Source: Paenibacillus polymyxa M1 (GTDB taxonomy: Bacteria > Bacillota > Bacilli > Paenibacillales > Paenibacillaceae). From it: a DNA stretch of 64,000 nucleotides. The translations under genes were made by a program, and so were the position numbers. This document shows, piece after piece, positions 8,617-17,879 of the stretch (position 1 is the stretch's first letter; each line of letters begins with the position of its first letter). The notes under the pieces were generated by a model. The model made no database searches, had not been told where the DNA came from, and saw only the letters and a program-made list of their open reading frames with translations. The DNA is taken from the NCBI RefSeq assembly GCF_000237325.1, contig NC_017542.1, forward strand, positions 2,824,501 to 2,888,500. The letters are read 5' to 3'.

Positions 8617-8870
8617 TTGATTGTAAGTATAGGTTTAAGCCATAGACACATCGGCAGAGGAATAGCCACAGAAGCAACAGCGAAAGCGATAGCTCCTATC
8701 CATTATGAAAAGAAACATGAATTCATTCATGCTTTTTGCAATCCTGCTTCTAATGTCATTTGTCGCAAGCTTGGCTTCTTCTTATTGGTGAATGTGATTT
8801 TGAATACCCTGTTGGTACTACCATACGATGTAATGACTGGAGGCTGAGGGTCGGGGACGGCTTATCTTAG
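8617..8870 (+). pseudogene. GNAT acetyltransferase, truncated and frameshifted
   Basis: The frame starts inside the domain: HRHIGRGIATEAT is the acetyl-CoA loop (R/HRGxGIAxEA), and NPASNVICRKLGF is the typical C-terminal motif. After this the frame must shift at about 8785 to continue GECDFEYPVGTTIRCNDW, which is the expected end of this RimJ/RimL-like branch, with stop at 8868-8870. The N-terminal half is missing. Confidence 0.65.
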
Positions 8871-9032
8871 TTGTGTAAAATAGATATTAATTGTAATTTG
8901 CAAGAAATATGTCGTACCGTTCGGCACAATAGCATGCAGCGCTTCCATGAGCTTGAGTGAGGAAACTAAATCATTTCCAGGGAGCTTAATGATTAAGTGG
9001 ATCAATTCGAAAGATCCCAGGAAATAAAGAAA

Positions 9033-9144
9033 TGATCTCGCCAAATTTGGAACTGGGATTCATAAATTCAACGGATTAGCATTCAGTTCTAATAATCTTG
9101 TCCAACTCACGGGAAACGTTAGTTCAATAAAATAGCGACAGTCG
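9033..9144 (+). repeat. Duplicate of metallohydrolase 3' end plus repeat copy B
   Basis: This segment is nearly the same as 4508-4614: it encodes DLAKFGTGIHKFNG, continues through the former stop region (AATAATCTTGTCC), and includes the repeat copy GGGAAACGTTAGTTCAATAA. An indel destroys the stop codon. The gene body is absent, so only about 110 bp was copied or left behind. Confidence 0.75.
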
Positions 9145-9202
9145 GTAAGAAGTTCTCTTGTTTTCAACTATCCATTCCCCTTTATATATTAATACCAATT
9201 AC

Positions 9203-9235
9203 AAAAAAGTCTCAAAAACAAATGTTTTTGAGACT
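9203..9235 (-). terminator. Intrinsic terminator of the MFS gene
   Basis: AGTCTCAAAAACA (9208-9220) pairs with TGTTTTTGAGACT (9223-9235). Read on the minus strand it is followed by TTTTTT (9203-9208). It lies 40 bp beyond the stop of the minus-strand transporter. Confidence 0.85.
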
Positions 9236-9274
9236 GGGTTAAAAACCAAGTATTCTTGTTTACTGACTGGTATC

Positions 9275-10495
9275 CTATGCTACATATTCATTTTTTCCTG
9301 CGCCTATACCCGTGATAAAGATAATAACAGAAGTTAAAACTAACATCAGTAAGGAAGTATTCCAATTATGTGTCACATCATGCAACCATCCAAATAAGAC
9401 AGGGCCGATAGCAGACAAAAGATAACCTAATGATTGAGCCATACCGGATAATTCTGCTGCCTCATTCGTATCTTGAGTACGTAAACTAAAAAACATCATA
9501 GCTAAACTAAAGGCAAATCCCACTCCAATTCCAACCATAATTATCCATATTGGAATAAGGATCGTGCTTCCGTGTAAGATACCGAATACCCCTCCAATAA
9601 GCAAGACGACTGAAACCAGTACTAATGAATGCTGCTTCTTTAAACGTCCAGCTAAAATAGAGACAATAAACGTAGTAGGAAGCATAGCAAATTGCATTAA
9701 AGACAACATCCAGCCAGCTTCATGAGTGTTCAGCCCTTTTTGTTCAAGAATTTCAGGAAGCCACGTTATCATGGTATAAAAGATTAAGGATTGAAAACCC
9801 ATAAATAACGTGACATTCCATGCTAGTTTAGAATGCCATAAGTTTATAGATTTAACTTTCTTTTTAGTTTGTACAAATCTAATAGATTTATGTTGATTTT
9901 GTATTAGTGGTAACCAAAAGAAAAGTGTAAGAAGAGATAAGATTCCCCAGCATCCGAGACCTCCTGACCATCCTAACCCTGATAATGAGGAGATGGAGAT
10001 ACTTATACCGGATCCAATAGCTCCACATAAATTCATAGAGACTATATAAATCCCTGTTATCATTCCTACATTTTGTGCAAAGTTATGTTTAATGAGACTG
10101 GGGAGTAATACATTACCAATGGCAATACATGAACCAATTAAGATTGTTCCTATAAATAAGGTTATTACACCACCAAAAGAACGTATTCCAAATCCAATGG
10201 TTAATAAGATTAAAGAAATAAATAGGATAAACTCCGTACTAAAACGTTGAGCTAACTTAGGGGCAAAAGGGGATAAGAATGCAAAAGTAAGTAAAGGTAC
10301 TGTAGTTATTGTCCCTGCTAGTATATTAGATATGCCTAAACTGTCACGTATAGAATTTATTAGTGGACCCACTGATGTTAGTGGGGCTCTGAGATTGGCT
10401 CCCATTAGGATGATACCTATAATAAGTAATCCTATTCTAGGCTTTAGATCCGGTTTCGGTTGTCCTAGTTGATTGGTTTTTTGTGAAATACCCAT
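9275..10495 (-). CDS. MFS transporter, CynX/NimT family
   Basis: 406 residues with about 12 transmembrane helices. The opening GIILMGANLRAPLTSVGPL is the signature of the CynX/NimT branch (cyanate or 2-nitroimidazole-type transport in named members). The start at 10495 has GGAGGAT about 10 bp upstream. It follows a DHDPS-type lyase gene and a broken cupin gene on the same strand, and a LysR gene is divergent, so it may import or export the substrate of that module (inference). Substrate not predictable from sequence. Confidence 0.85.
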   Translation of the reverse strand: MGISQKTNQLGQPKPDLKPRIGLLIIGIILMGANLRAPLTSVGPLINSIRDSLGISNILAGTITTVPLLTFAFLSPFAPKLAQRFSTEFILFISLILLTIGFGIRSFGGVITLFIGTILIGSCIAIGNVLLPSLIKHNFAQNVGMITGIYIVSMNLCGAIGSGISISISSLSGLGWSGGLGCWGILSLLTLFFWLPLIQNQHKSIRFVQTKKKVKSINLWHSKLAWNVTLFMGFQSLIFYTMITWLPEILEQKGLNTHEAGWMLSLMQFAMLPTTFIVSILAGRLKKQHSLVLVSVVLLIGGVFGILHGSTILIPIWIIMVGIGVGFAFSLAMMFFSLRTQDTNEAAELSGMAQSLGYLLSAIGPVLFGWLHDVTHNWNTSLLMLVLTSVIIFITGIGAGKNEYVA

Positions 10496-10697
10496 GATCG
10501 CTATAGATCCTCCGTATTTAATACTAAAGGCTTTTCTAAATTAGGTAATCAATTCATTTATTGTTTGGATTGCCACACTTCCATATTGTTCCACAATAGT
10601 AACCGTAAAGCAGAGAACATAATAAAATGTTGTTTTCTACTTGACGGTTACTTTTAAACATTTTAATTAAATTAAGCGAATTTTTGGACTTCTCCCG

Positions 10698-11495
10698 TTA
10701 GTTAATAGGAGAACGACATGCCCCTACTTTTATACCTAAAGAATTATAGTGATTTTTTATGTTTATGATGGCTTGACCACTTGTAACTTTATTAATTAAT
10801 TGTTTTATCTTCCAAAGGTCTACTGGTTTATTCATTAATAAGTCATTAAAAATTTGTTTGATTTCTTGTGGGTAAACATTTCCTACCATACTAGAAAGTC
10901 CATTACATCCATTCATTATCTTTTCTATAAGATTTACATCTCCACCAGCAAACATGATGAAATCATCTGGTAAGTCAGTATTATGGTGACGTTTGGCATC
11001 ACTCTCTTCTTTAAGTCCTACAAGGTTAGAGTACTTCTGGTTAATAACAGTCTTTAATGATTCAGCACTTAGCTCAAATCCTGTTCGGAAAGGATTATTA
11101 TAAAGGACAACGTTTTTGGTGGTATGTTGTAGCAGCTCATTGATATAAGAAATAGCTTGTTGTTGTGTCGGCTGAATGTAAGGTGGAAACTGAATTAGAA
11201 TAGAATCAAAAACAGATTCCTCAAGCTTTTTAACCAGTTTTATTGCATTTCTTGTTGTTGTAGCTGATACGCCAAACATCAGTTCAACATTTACAAATTT
11301 TTGTTGATTAAAATAATCAATAATATGGATACGCTCTTCAATGCTCATTGAATTTTGTTCGCCTGTCGTAGCAGACACAAGTAGTGAATCTATCCCGTTA
11401 TCTGTTAAATGTTTAACAATAGGATTGAATCCTTCTAAATATAAGCTCTCATCATCACGAAAGGGAGTTGGAATAGCAACATTAAAATTTTTCAT
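10698..11495 (-). CDS. DHDPS-family aldolase/lyase
   Basis: 265 residues of the (beta/alpha)8 dihydrodipicolinate synthase family. The catalytic features are Tyr132 in YNNP and Schiff-base Lys162 in GLKEES; the ATTGEQ segment (residues 42-47) is the pyruvate-carboxylate loop. Start has GGAGGA upstream. Because it sits beside a gentisate-type cupin remnant, a LysR gene and an MFS gene, a catabolic pyruvate lyase or hydratase-aldolase is more likely than lysine biosynthesis (inference). It is about 25-30 residues shorter than usual: it stops at RSPIN, where the DNA (CTCCCGTTAGTTAA, 10692-10705) resembles one end of the dispersed repeat, so the C-terminal helices may have been lost. Confidence 0.78.
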   Translation of the reverse strand: MKNFNVAIPTPFRDDESLYLEGFNPIVKHLTDNGIDSLLVSATTGEQNSMSIEERIHIIDYFNQQKFVNVELMFGVSATTTRNAIKLVKKLEESVFDSILIQFPPYIQPTQQQAISYINELLQHTTKNVVLYNNPFRTGFELSAESLKTVINQKYSNLVGLKEESDAKRHHNTDLPDDFIMFAGGDVNLIEKIMNGCNGLSSMVGNVYPQEIKQIFNDLLMNKPVDLWKIKQLINKVTSGQAIINIKNHYNSLGIKVGACRSPIN

Positions 11496-11670
11496 CAGTT
11501 ATATCCTCCAGTGTATATACATTACAAGAACTAATTTGTACATAAGGCCAAATACTAAATCCTTTCAGATAATTTTTAAAAGGTATATTTGAATGACTAA
11601 ATTGTTCTATGTTCATGTTGTTTAAAGTTTGGTTACATTCTTACAGGCCAAAAGTATTAACTAATCTTTT

Positions 11671-12202
11671 CTAGTTATTCTTTGTTTGTGTATCTGGTTT
11701 GACTATGTGACGAGGTGTACTACCCACCGGTTTCTCTAAAAACCAAGTGCCCATTGAAGTAAGAACCGGTACATTTTGAAACGTGTAAATAATAGCATCC
11801 TGTTTGTTAAGTGTTGCAATGCTCATGAGCAGAGCAAGGAGGAGCTAAGAATAGGTCACCTTTTTTCAATTCAATCTTTTCTCCATCCACGATACTATAA
11901 CCCTCGCCCTGAAATACTAGATTGAGAGCTACATTAGTATGACAATGAGCTTTATTATGCCCACCAGGTTTAAAAATTTGGACGACTACTTTCATAGTTG
12001 ATGAAGTTCCATGCGTATCCCCTGTATGATTATGAATGAGTGACAATGTTCCACGGCCACTTTAAAGAAAGCCTTCCGATACAGATTAATTGAGTAATGG
12101 ATAAATGTCTTTCCATTTCCATGAACATGCTCGAACGGCAGGCTTCCTACTCTTTATTAAAAACTCACTGTAGTAGATAATCTCTGTTTTTTGACTACCC
12201 AT
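11671..12202 (-). pseudogene. Gentisate-dioxygenase-like cupin, disabled
   Basis: Read from ATG 12202 (GGGGGTGA before it), pieces of one cupin oxygenase appear in order. They are an N-terminal KPAVRACSWKWKDIYPLLN, then SGRGTLSLIHNHTGDTHG, the cupin motif HNKAHCHTNVALNLVFQGEG with metal-ligand histidines, ELKKGDLFLAPPCSAHEH, and in a shifted frame IIYTFQNVPVLTSMGTWFLE. Two in-frame TAA codons and a frameshift near 11815 interrupt it. The family includes gentisate 1,2-dioxygenase and 1-hydroxy-2-naphthoate dioxygenase. A 79-residue piece (11807-12046) remains open. Confidence 0.75.
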
Positions 12203-12337
12203 CTTATCACCCCCACAAAATTTTTACACAGTTTAAAGAATTTATACTTTTAGGATTAAAGACTTTACTTTGATCTCTGTGCAACTAATAGTCTAAGACA
12301 GTTCAATCAATAGTACAATTCAATTATTTATATAATA

Positions 12338-12363
12338 ACCATAGGTTTAACCTATGGTATAAT
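12338..12363 (+). promoter_or_regulatory. Palindromic operator overlapping a -10 box
   Basis: ACCATAGGTT (12338-12347) and AACCTATGGT (12349-12358) form a 10-bp-arm palindrome with the T-N11-A pattern expected for LysR proteins. TATAAT (12358-12363) follows at once. It lies between the divergent cupin remnant and the LysR gene, which suggests autoregulation. Confidence 0.65.
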
Positions 12364-12468
12364 GTGTAATATCTAAGATTGTTTATAGTATTCCTATTGA
12401 ATTCATGTTAATGAACTTGCAAAATGCAAAGGTAGGAACTATTACCGTTTAAATCAGGAGGCTTAAGA

Positions 12469-13383
12469 ATGGAGTTAAGACAACTTGAATATTTTTACGC
12501 TGTGTGCCAAGAGCTACATTTTACAAGAGCAGCAGAAAAGGTAGGGATTTCTCAACCTTCTTTAAGTCAACAAATTCGTTTGTTAGAACATGAAATTGGC
12601 ACACTTTTATTTGATCGCATGGGTAAAAAGACGGCTCTTACGGAATCAGGGGAATTACTCTTAAAGTATACACGTAACATTTTTCATGAACTGGAACAGG
12701 CAAAAACCTCAATAGATGAACTAAATGGCCTTCAAAGAGGAACCATTTCTATAGGCACCTTGTTAACCGTTGAAAATTACCTCATTCCGCCCACATTACG
12801 TAGTTTTCATCATCTATATCCTGGTGTTAAGATATCTGTGTTTGGATTACGTACTGGGGATATAAAAAAACAACTGTTAGAAAATAAGCTGGATATAGGC
12901 ATTGTTTTTTTACCTATGAAAGGGGATGAATTAGAAACCATTTCTTTATATAGAGAGGAAATGGCGTTTGCAGTGCCTGTTGGACACCCGTTAGAGAATC
13001 AGGATAAATTAGGTATAGAAGTCTTGCAAACAACACCTTCCATCTTACTTCCTGAACAATACTTTATAAGACAGCTTATAAATAAAGCTTGTAAAGATGT
13101 GGGGTTTATTCCAGAACCGGTCTTTGAAATTACAACCATGCAATCTTTAATTAATATGGTTATAGATAGGATAGGGGTAACTATATTACCGCGACCTTAC
13201 TTAGAGTACCTTAACCATCCTCGTATCAGAATTATTCCCATTTTAAATGTTAATCTTGCTCGATATATAGGAATTATCTACAGGAAAGATAAATACCTGA
13301 GTGCTGCGACACGTATTTTTATTAATACTCTAAAAGAGGCCTCACTCCATTTGACTCAGAATTTTATGAAAGGCACTGATTAA
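12469..13383 (+). CDS. LysR-family transcription regulator
   Basis: 304 residues: winged helix-turn-helix at 1-60 (ELRQLEYFYAVCQELHFTRA) and a LysR substrate-binding domain from about 90 on (GTISIGTLLTVENYLIPP, LDIGIVFLP). The pattern resembles the CynR/BenM-type group. AGGAGG lies just before the ATG. It is divergent from the cupin, DHDPS-type and MFS genes and probably controls them through the palindrome at 12338. The regulator is intact although the first gene of its presumed target operon is broken. Confidence 0.9.
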   Translation: MELRQLEYFYAVCQELHFTRAAEKVGISQPSLSQQIRLLEHEIGTLLFDRMGKKTALTESGELLLKYTRNIFHELEQAKTSIDELNGLQRGTISIGTLLTVENYLIPPTLRSFHHLYPGVKISVFGLRTGDIKKQLLENKLDIGIVFLPMKGDELETISLYREEMAFAVPVGHPLENQDKLGIEVLQTTPSILLPEQYFIRQLINKACKDVGFIPEPVFEITTMQSLINMVIDRIGVTILPRPYLEYLNHPRIRIIPILNVNLARYIGIIYRKDKYLSAATRIFINTLKEASLHLTQNFMKGTD

Positions 13384-14196
13384 AAAGTCCACTCATTTTT
13401 ATTAATCTTTATTTATATACTACTGGACATATAAAAGAAAGAAGCTACGACGGTCAGTTCTTTTTTGGATTGGAAAAGTCAGAGGGAATAGCTTCAGGTG
13501 CTATTAATATGTAAAGAGAACGGAAAAGTCACCATTTCAATAATAATAAGGTCATCTTGAATCACTGATTGAATCGTATCAAAGGGCAATCGCGTAGGTA
13601 AAGATGCGTACGAAAAACCGTATTGTGATGGTGGGCAGACTTGAATTATCTCGATTCAGATATGAATTTGACTTTTGAGAAAATAATGAGGTTTTTAGAC
13701 TTTCAGACGAACTACTTGCCAAAGACAACGGAGAGTCACCGTCAAAAGGCTTCGGCTTGCGCCGAAGCCTTTTGTTTTTTGAGATGTCTTGGACATTTTC
13801 AAAAAACTTAATTAAATTCGTTATTATTAAGCAGTGAATCCCCATTTATACAATATGCCGGCTTTGATCTCTTCCTGAAGTTAGCCTATCTTCATTTTAG
13901 AAATATCGACAAAAATTAGCTCATCTCCGTATTTGAGCACCGCACACTCATTCAAAAGACTAGTATTACAGGCAGCAAAGTGAAATCCACATCGCCAATG
14001 TGTCGCATGATGCTACTTACCTGCACGGATGTTGATGACTAACCAGCTACAAACTGGTCGGCATCATAAAATTGAGGTGCAACAACCAGCAGAGATTTAC
14101 TCTACTCTGCGTCTATGTTTTGGTTAGAAAAAGAATCATTAAGAGCTAGGCATTAGAAAAAGTTTTAAACATATTATAGGTAATATCCGTTCAAAT
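13384..14196. other. Intergenic region with scattered remnants
   Basis: About 800 bp without a supported gene. A minus-strand tail (about 13905-13985) reads NECAVLKYGDELIFVDIS, a coherent C-terminus of an unidentified protein. A strong terminator lies at 13744-13773. The rest shows no recognisable coding. Confidence 0.45.
13744..13780 (+). terminator. Intrinsic terminator
   Basis: AAAAGGCTTCGGC (13744-13756) pairs with GCCGAAGCCTTTT (13761-13773) around a TTGC loop and is followed by GTTTTTT. The gene it served is not recognisable; it may be the relic of a lost gene. Confidence 0.8.
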
Positions 14197-15309
14197 ATGG
14201 TGGGGAGGATATTAAAAAAAACTATGTTACCTATGGAAGAATATTTCGGTAAGTTAGAACTCGTTTATTCATTTTATGGGGCTATGCCTACAGGCGTTAG
14301 TGTGTCAGAAACCGGGCGTATCTTCATTTGCTTTCCGAAATGGGGAGATGACGTTAGATTTACGGTAGCGGAAATTGTTGAGGGTCAGTTGCAGCCTTAT
14401 CCTAATTTAGAAACGAATTTGATCAACCCATTGAATATCGCTATGTCCTTCATCAGTGTCCAAAGTGTTGTTGCAGATGGAAGGGGAACCCTGTGGGTAC
14501 TGGATACGGCTGCACCAAATTTTTCTGAGCCAATTAAAGGAGGGGCAAAATTAGTCGCGGTAGATTTAGAAACAAATACAATAAGAAAAGTATATACATT
14601 TGCAGATGATGTAGTCTTGCCGACAACGTATTTGAATGATGTCCGATTTGACTTTCGTGTAGGTAAAGCAGGTTACGCATATATAACGGATTCTTCTTCC
14701 AATGGTCCAGGCGCTATTATCGTCGTAAATTTAGAAAACGGAAATGCGTATAGACGGTTGCATGGAGCCAGCTCAACCTCGCCCGATCCGTATTTTGTAC
14801 CGAAAGTGGAAGGCAAAATTTTGATGAATCGAAACGCGGATGGTTCGACATCTCCCTTTCGGTTGGCCTCTGATGGTATAGCCATTTCCCCTGATGGAAA
14901 AATGTTATTCTATTGTCCATTAACCAGTCGCCAGCTATACTCAATCTCAACAGAATCGTTAAGAGACAGAACGATACCGGATTTCAAGTTAAGTGATCTT
15001 GTGCAGTATTGGGGAGAGAAGGGGGCATCTGATGGGATGATCACGGACGCAAAAGGAAACGTTTATGCTGGAGATTATGAAAACGATAGTATTCGAAAGA
15101 TATTGCCGAATGGAATCATGGAAACCATCGCCCATGATCCCAGAATTTTATGGCCAGATACTTTTTCTATTGGTCCGGATCAATACTTATATGTAATTGT
15201 GAACCAATTACATAGACAGGCAAGATTTCATTATGGAAAAGACCTGCGAAAAAAACCGTATAGTTTAGTACGTTTGAAAATTGATGAATTACCTGCACCT
15301 ACCTTTTGA
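14197..15309 (+). CDS. Yellow/major-royal-jelly-type beta-propeller protein
   Basis: 370 residues in the family that bacterial annotation calls 'L-dopachrome tautomerase-related'. Motifs include LELVYSF, MPTGVSVSETGRIFICFP, GTLWVLDTAAP, YLNDVRFDF, GYAYITDSS, and ASDGIAISPDGKMLFYCPL; repeated beta blades and a SMP-30-like metal-site arrangement are expected. No signal peptide is visible, so it is probably cytoplasmic. The start is uncertain: ATG 14197 has no ribosome binding site, GGGGAGG (14202-14208) lies 15 bp before ATG 14224 (MLPMEEYFG), which is the other candidate. Stands alone; substrate unknown. Confidence 0.75.
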   Translation: MVGRILKKTMLPMEEYFGKLELVYSFYGAMPTGVSVSETGRIFICFPKWGDDVRFTVAEIVEGQLQPYPNLETNLINPLNIAMSFISVQSVVADGRGTLWVLDTAAPNFSEPIKGGAKLVAVDLETNTIRKVYTFADDVVLPTTYLNDVRFDFRVGKAGYAYITDSSSNGPGAIIVVNLENGNAYRRLHGASSTSPDPYFVPKVEGKILMNRNADGSTSPFRLASDGIAISPDGKMLFYCPLTSRQLYSISTESLRDRTIPDFKLSDLVQYWGEKGASDGMITDAKGNVYAGDYENDSIRKILPNGIMETIAHDPRILWPDTFSIGPDQYLYVIVNQLHRQARFHYGKDLRKKPYSLVRLKIDELPAPTF

Positions 15310-15407
15310 TAAATAGAACCCATTGTTCAAATTGACTCTATTGCGTAGATCATGCATTTTATTATTTTGAGGAATTTAAAGGTTTCCGAACGGCTGTCTA
15401 CTGAATT

Positions 15408-15451
15408 AAGGGGAACGATAGCTCAATAAAACTAAAAGAGGCAGTGTTTCA
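15408..15451 (+). repeat. Dispersed repeat, copy C
   Basis: GGGGAACGATAGCTCAATAA, then AACTAAAAGAGGCAGT. Forward orientation. It pairs as an imperfect inverted repeat with the copy at 15571-15609, enclosing about 120 bp of unique sequence. Confidence 0.6.
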
Positions 15452-15570
15452 CGATGTTGTGATCTCAAACGGGATGACATGGTCACACGAGTACAACCCT
15501 CGTCATGGACATACCAGCCAGTGCTTAAGTAACCCAGCCCAGCCAAACAGCGCATAGTTCAGCTGTTCGT

Positions 15571-15609
15571 TGAAAATAAAGTATTAGACAGGAGTGATTG
15601 ATTTAACGC
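15571..15609 (-). repeat. Dispersed repeat, inverted copy
   Basis: TGAAAATAAAGTATTAGACA followed by GGAGTGATTGATTTAACG. This is the reverse orientation of the repeat and faces copy C at 15408. Confidence 0.55.
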
Positions 15610-15695
15610 GGTCTTTGAAAAGAAGAATCGTCAACTTTTGAAATATAAGTTTTAAACTGCTCCATTAATGAGAACAATGGCGTTCTAGGACTTGT

Positions 15696-15751
15696 TAAAT
15701 AAAGTCTTAGACTGCCGTTGCCATTAAACTAACGTCTCCCGTTAGCTGAAT
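15696..15751 (-). repeat. Dispersed repeat, copy D
   Basis: AAATAAAGTCTTAGACTGCC, then GTTGCC, then ATTAAACTAACGTCTCCCGT and TAGCTGAA. This is the reverse complement of copy A with high similarity. It lies 70 bp beyond the end of the broken dehydrogenase. Confidence 0.72.
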
Positions 15752-15821
15752 CGTTTTCTCTTTATAGAAGATTACATGTTAGTACTATTTCCACTTTACA
15801 AACAAATTCCGAATAAGCATC

Positions 15822-16711
15822 TTATCTCGCAACTCTAACGCAAATTTTTCCAAACTTCCCGCCACTAGATAGCCGACTGAAAGCGTCTCGGATATTATCT
15901 ATGTCATATATAGAATCAATAGCTGGCTTGAGATTACTTTGCTCGACAGCTGCAACCATTTGTTCCATGTGTTCTGTACTGCCAACACGAAAACCTTTTA
16001 GTGTCAGGCAACGTTGAGTTATTTGGGTAATATTGAATTGGCCTATACCGCCAGTTACATAACCGACCATGACTACAGTTCCGTTTTGCTTTGTACATAA
16101 TAGTGTCTTGTCGAACGTGGCATTCCCAATGGTCTCAATCGAACGTCAACACCTTTGCCCCCAGTTAGTACCAAGACCTTCTCGTGCCATTCCGGATTTT
16201 CAGTGAAATTAATGCATTCATCGGCACCCAGTTCTTTAGCTTTTGCAAGAATTTCATCATTAATTTCCGTAATGATGACCCGTGCACCGGCTGCTTTGGC
16301 AAATAATAGACTGGCGACACTTACTCCGCCTGTTCCTAATATCAAAATGGTTTGCCCAGGTCGGATTTCACCCTTATTAATTACTGCATTCCAAGCTGTA
16401 ACCCAAGTACAATAGATGACACCAGCCTCGTCCCAATTCAAGTTCTTTGGCATCCTTACAAGTGCATTTTCGTTAATTGTAAATAATTCTCTCAAACATC
16501 CGTCAGTTCCAAGGCTAAGATCAAGTCCTGTAGCTTCTTTTTCTGGGGTCAACAGTCCATCATGCCACATTGCGTAATCACTTGTTATGACTTTGTCTCC
16601 GACCTTAAACTTCGTGACTTTATCACCGACAGCGACAACCTCTCCTGAGGCATCACAGCCGAGAATCGGGTTATCCCTACCTCTGGAGACCCTACCGTTT
16701 ATCAAATACAA
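15822..16711 (-). pseudogene. Zinc-type alcohol dehydrogenase, truncated and frameshifted
   Basis: Two frames together cover most of a medium-chain dehydrogenase. The first (16073-16711) begins inside the catalytic domain (DNPILGCDASGEVVAVGDKV) and carries the NAD(P)-binding Rossmann motif TILILGTGGVSVASLLFAKA and LGADECINF. The second (15822-16070) continues GGIGQFNITQITQRCLTLKG and ends GGKFGKICVRV, as expected. A frameshift near 16075-16140 separates them, and roughly 50 N-terminal residues are missing. The family is an NADPH-quinone-reductase/alcohol-dehydrogenase type without the structural zinc site. Confidence 0.78.
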
Positions 16712-16775
16712 ATTTTAATTTCCCCTTAAATTTCCCATACATACCTAAAGAGGGGATTTTGACACACAGCAAGTA

Positions 16776-17879
16776 CTAACGATGATATTGATAAGAAGGA
16801 ATTGCCGGGAGCGGGTTGAGTGTAAGGTGAACTTTCACCTGATAATTTAGACTTCTTTTTGTTTTCTGCCACTCTTCTCCAGAAATAGGCTTTGAGAATG
16901 GATGAAGTGCTACATATCCCATAGATAACGGGTCTACATCCCACTTCTGCATTTTCTGAAGAAGTTCCGTTGTACGCTCCTTCAGAAAGTTTTCAATTTC
17001 ACTTTGCAATTCCATCAGGTTGTTTGTATCGCCTAAATAACGATCTCCCTGATATTCCACCAGTCTGGCGTACAAATTGACATTCACCGCGTAAATGCTG
17101 TCGCCGCGGTTCCAATGAAGGTCTACTTTTGAGCGAACCTGGCCGAGAAGAATGGAAAACTCAGGGAGGGGCAAAAGTTTAATATAATTTACATTATCCA
17201 GCAGCTGAAAGATGTGGTCTTGCCGGAGGGAAAGTTTTCCCGCCATTTTATCCTTCTGGAAGAGGCCGGTGCCTTCATACTTAAAATCATCCGGAGTTGC
17301 TTCAAAAACGGGTAGGACCGGATCGGATAAAGGATTATGATATTTTTGCAAAAAGCGGTGCAGATTGATGACCGTCATCGTACCCTGCTGTTTGTTTTCA
17401 TAATGTTTAAACATACGATACAAAAAATACTCCAAATCCTTCTGTTTCTCAGTATTAGTCATGATATATTCATCGAAATTTCCGTCGACAACAACAAGAT
17501 ATAATCGCTGTGTTGTTTCCGGGTCCAATAAAAGAGAGGTAACTATTGACGCAATTCCCTTGCGGGCAAGAGATTCGCTGATAAAGAGCATCCGCAGCTG
17601 CCCGAGCTTGTATTCGCGGAAATAATTAAGGCTGAGATACTTTCTGCCTTCTTCGAGCATATGCACCTCTTTAGTAACCAGCTTTTTGGAATCATGGGTA
17701 AGCGGAGGTGCCAGTGTGCTGATTTTGATTTTACCTTCGCTGCCTTCGCTGAGAGAAAGAAAGGTCACAGGGGCAATTTCTTCGATGGTATTGTTCTCGG
17801 TAAGCGATGCACAAGACGTCATTAGCGGCAAGCTTAATAACAATGTCAGGATGATAAGCGATGCTTTCCGTAGTTTCAT
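16776..17879 (-). CDS. gerC: Spore germinant receptor lipoprotein, Ger(x)C
   Basis: 367 residues from ATG 17879. The N-terminus is a lipoprotein signal (SLPLMTSCASL, lipid-anchored Cys at about residue 25), and the body is the three-domain GerC fold; KVDLHWNRGDSIYAVNVN and the ending HFS.P region are typical. It is the outer-face C subunit of a nutrient germinant receptor in the spore inner membrane. The ATG overlaps the stop of the B-subunit gene by 4 bp (ATGA), so the two are coupled. The frame is open further upstream, but that portion would destroy the signal peptide. Confidence 0.9.
   Translation of the reverse strand: MKLRKASLIILTLLLSLPLMTSCASLTENNTIEEIAPVTFLSLSEGSEGKIKISTLAPPLTHDSKKLVTKEVHMLEEGRKYLSLNYFREYKLGQLRMLFISESLARKGIASIVTSLLLDPETTQRLYLVVVDGNFDEYIMTNTEKQKDLEYFLYRMFKHYENKQQGTMTVINLHRFLQKYHNPLSDPVLPVFEATPDDFKYEGTGLFQKDKMAGKLSLRQDHIFQLLDNVNYIKLLPLPEFSILLGQVRSKVDLHWNRGDSIYAVNVNLYARLVEYQGDRYLGDTNNLMELQSEIENFLKERTTELLQKMQKWDVDPLSMGYVALHPFSKPISGEEWQKTKRSLNYQVKVHLTLNPLPAIPSYQYHR

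Noticed and set aside
8862..9044. 60-codon minus-strand frame
   Set aside because: Not recognisable, no ribosome binding site, and partly overlaps the duplicated metallohydrolase tail.
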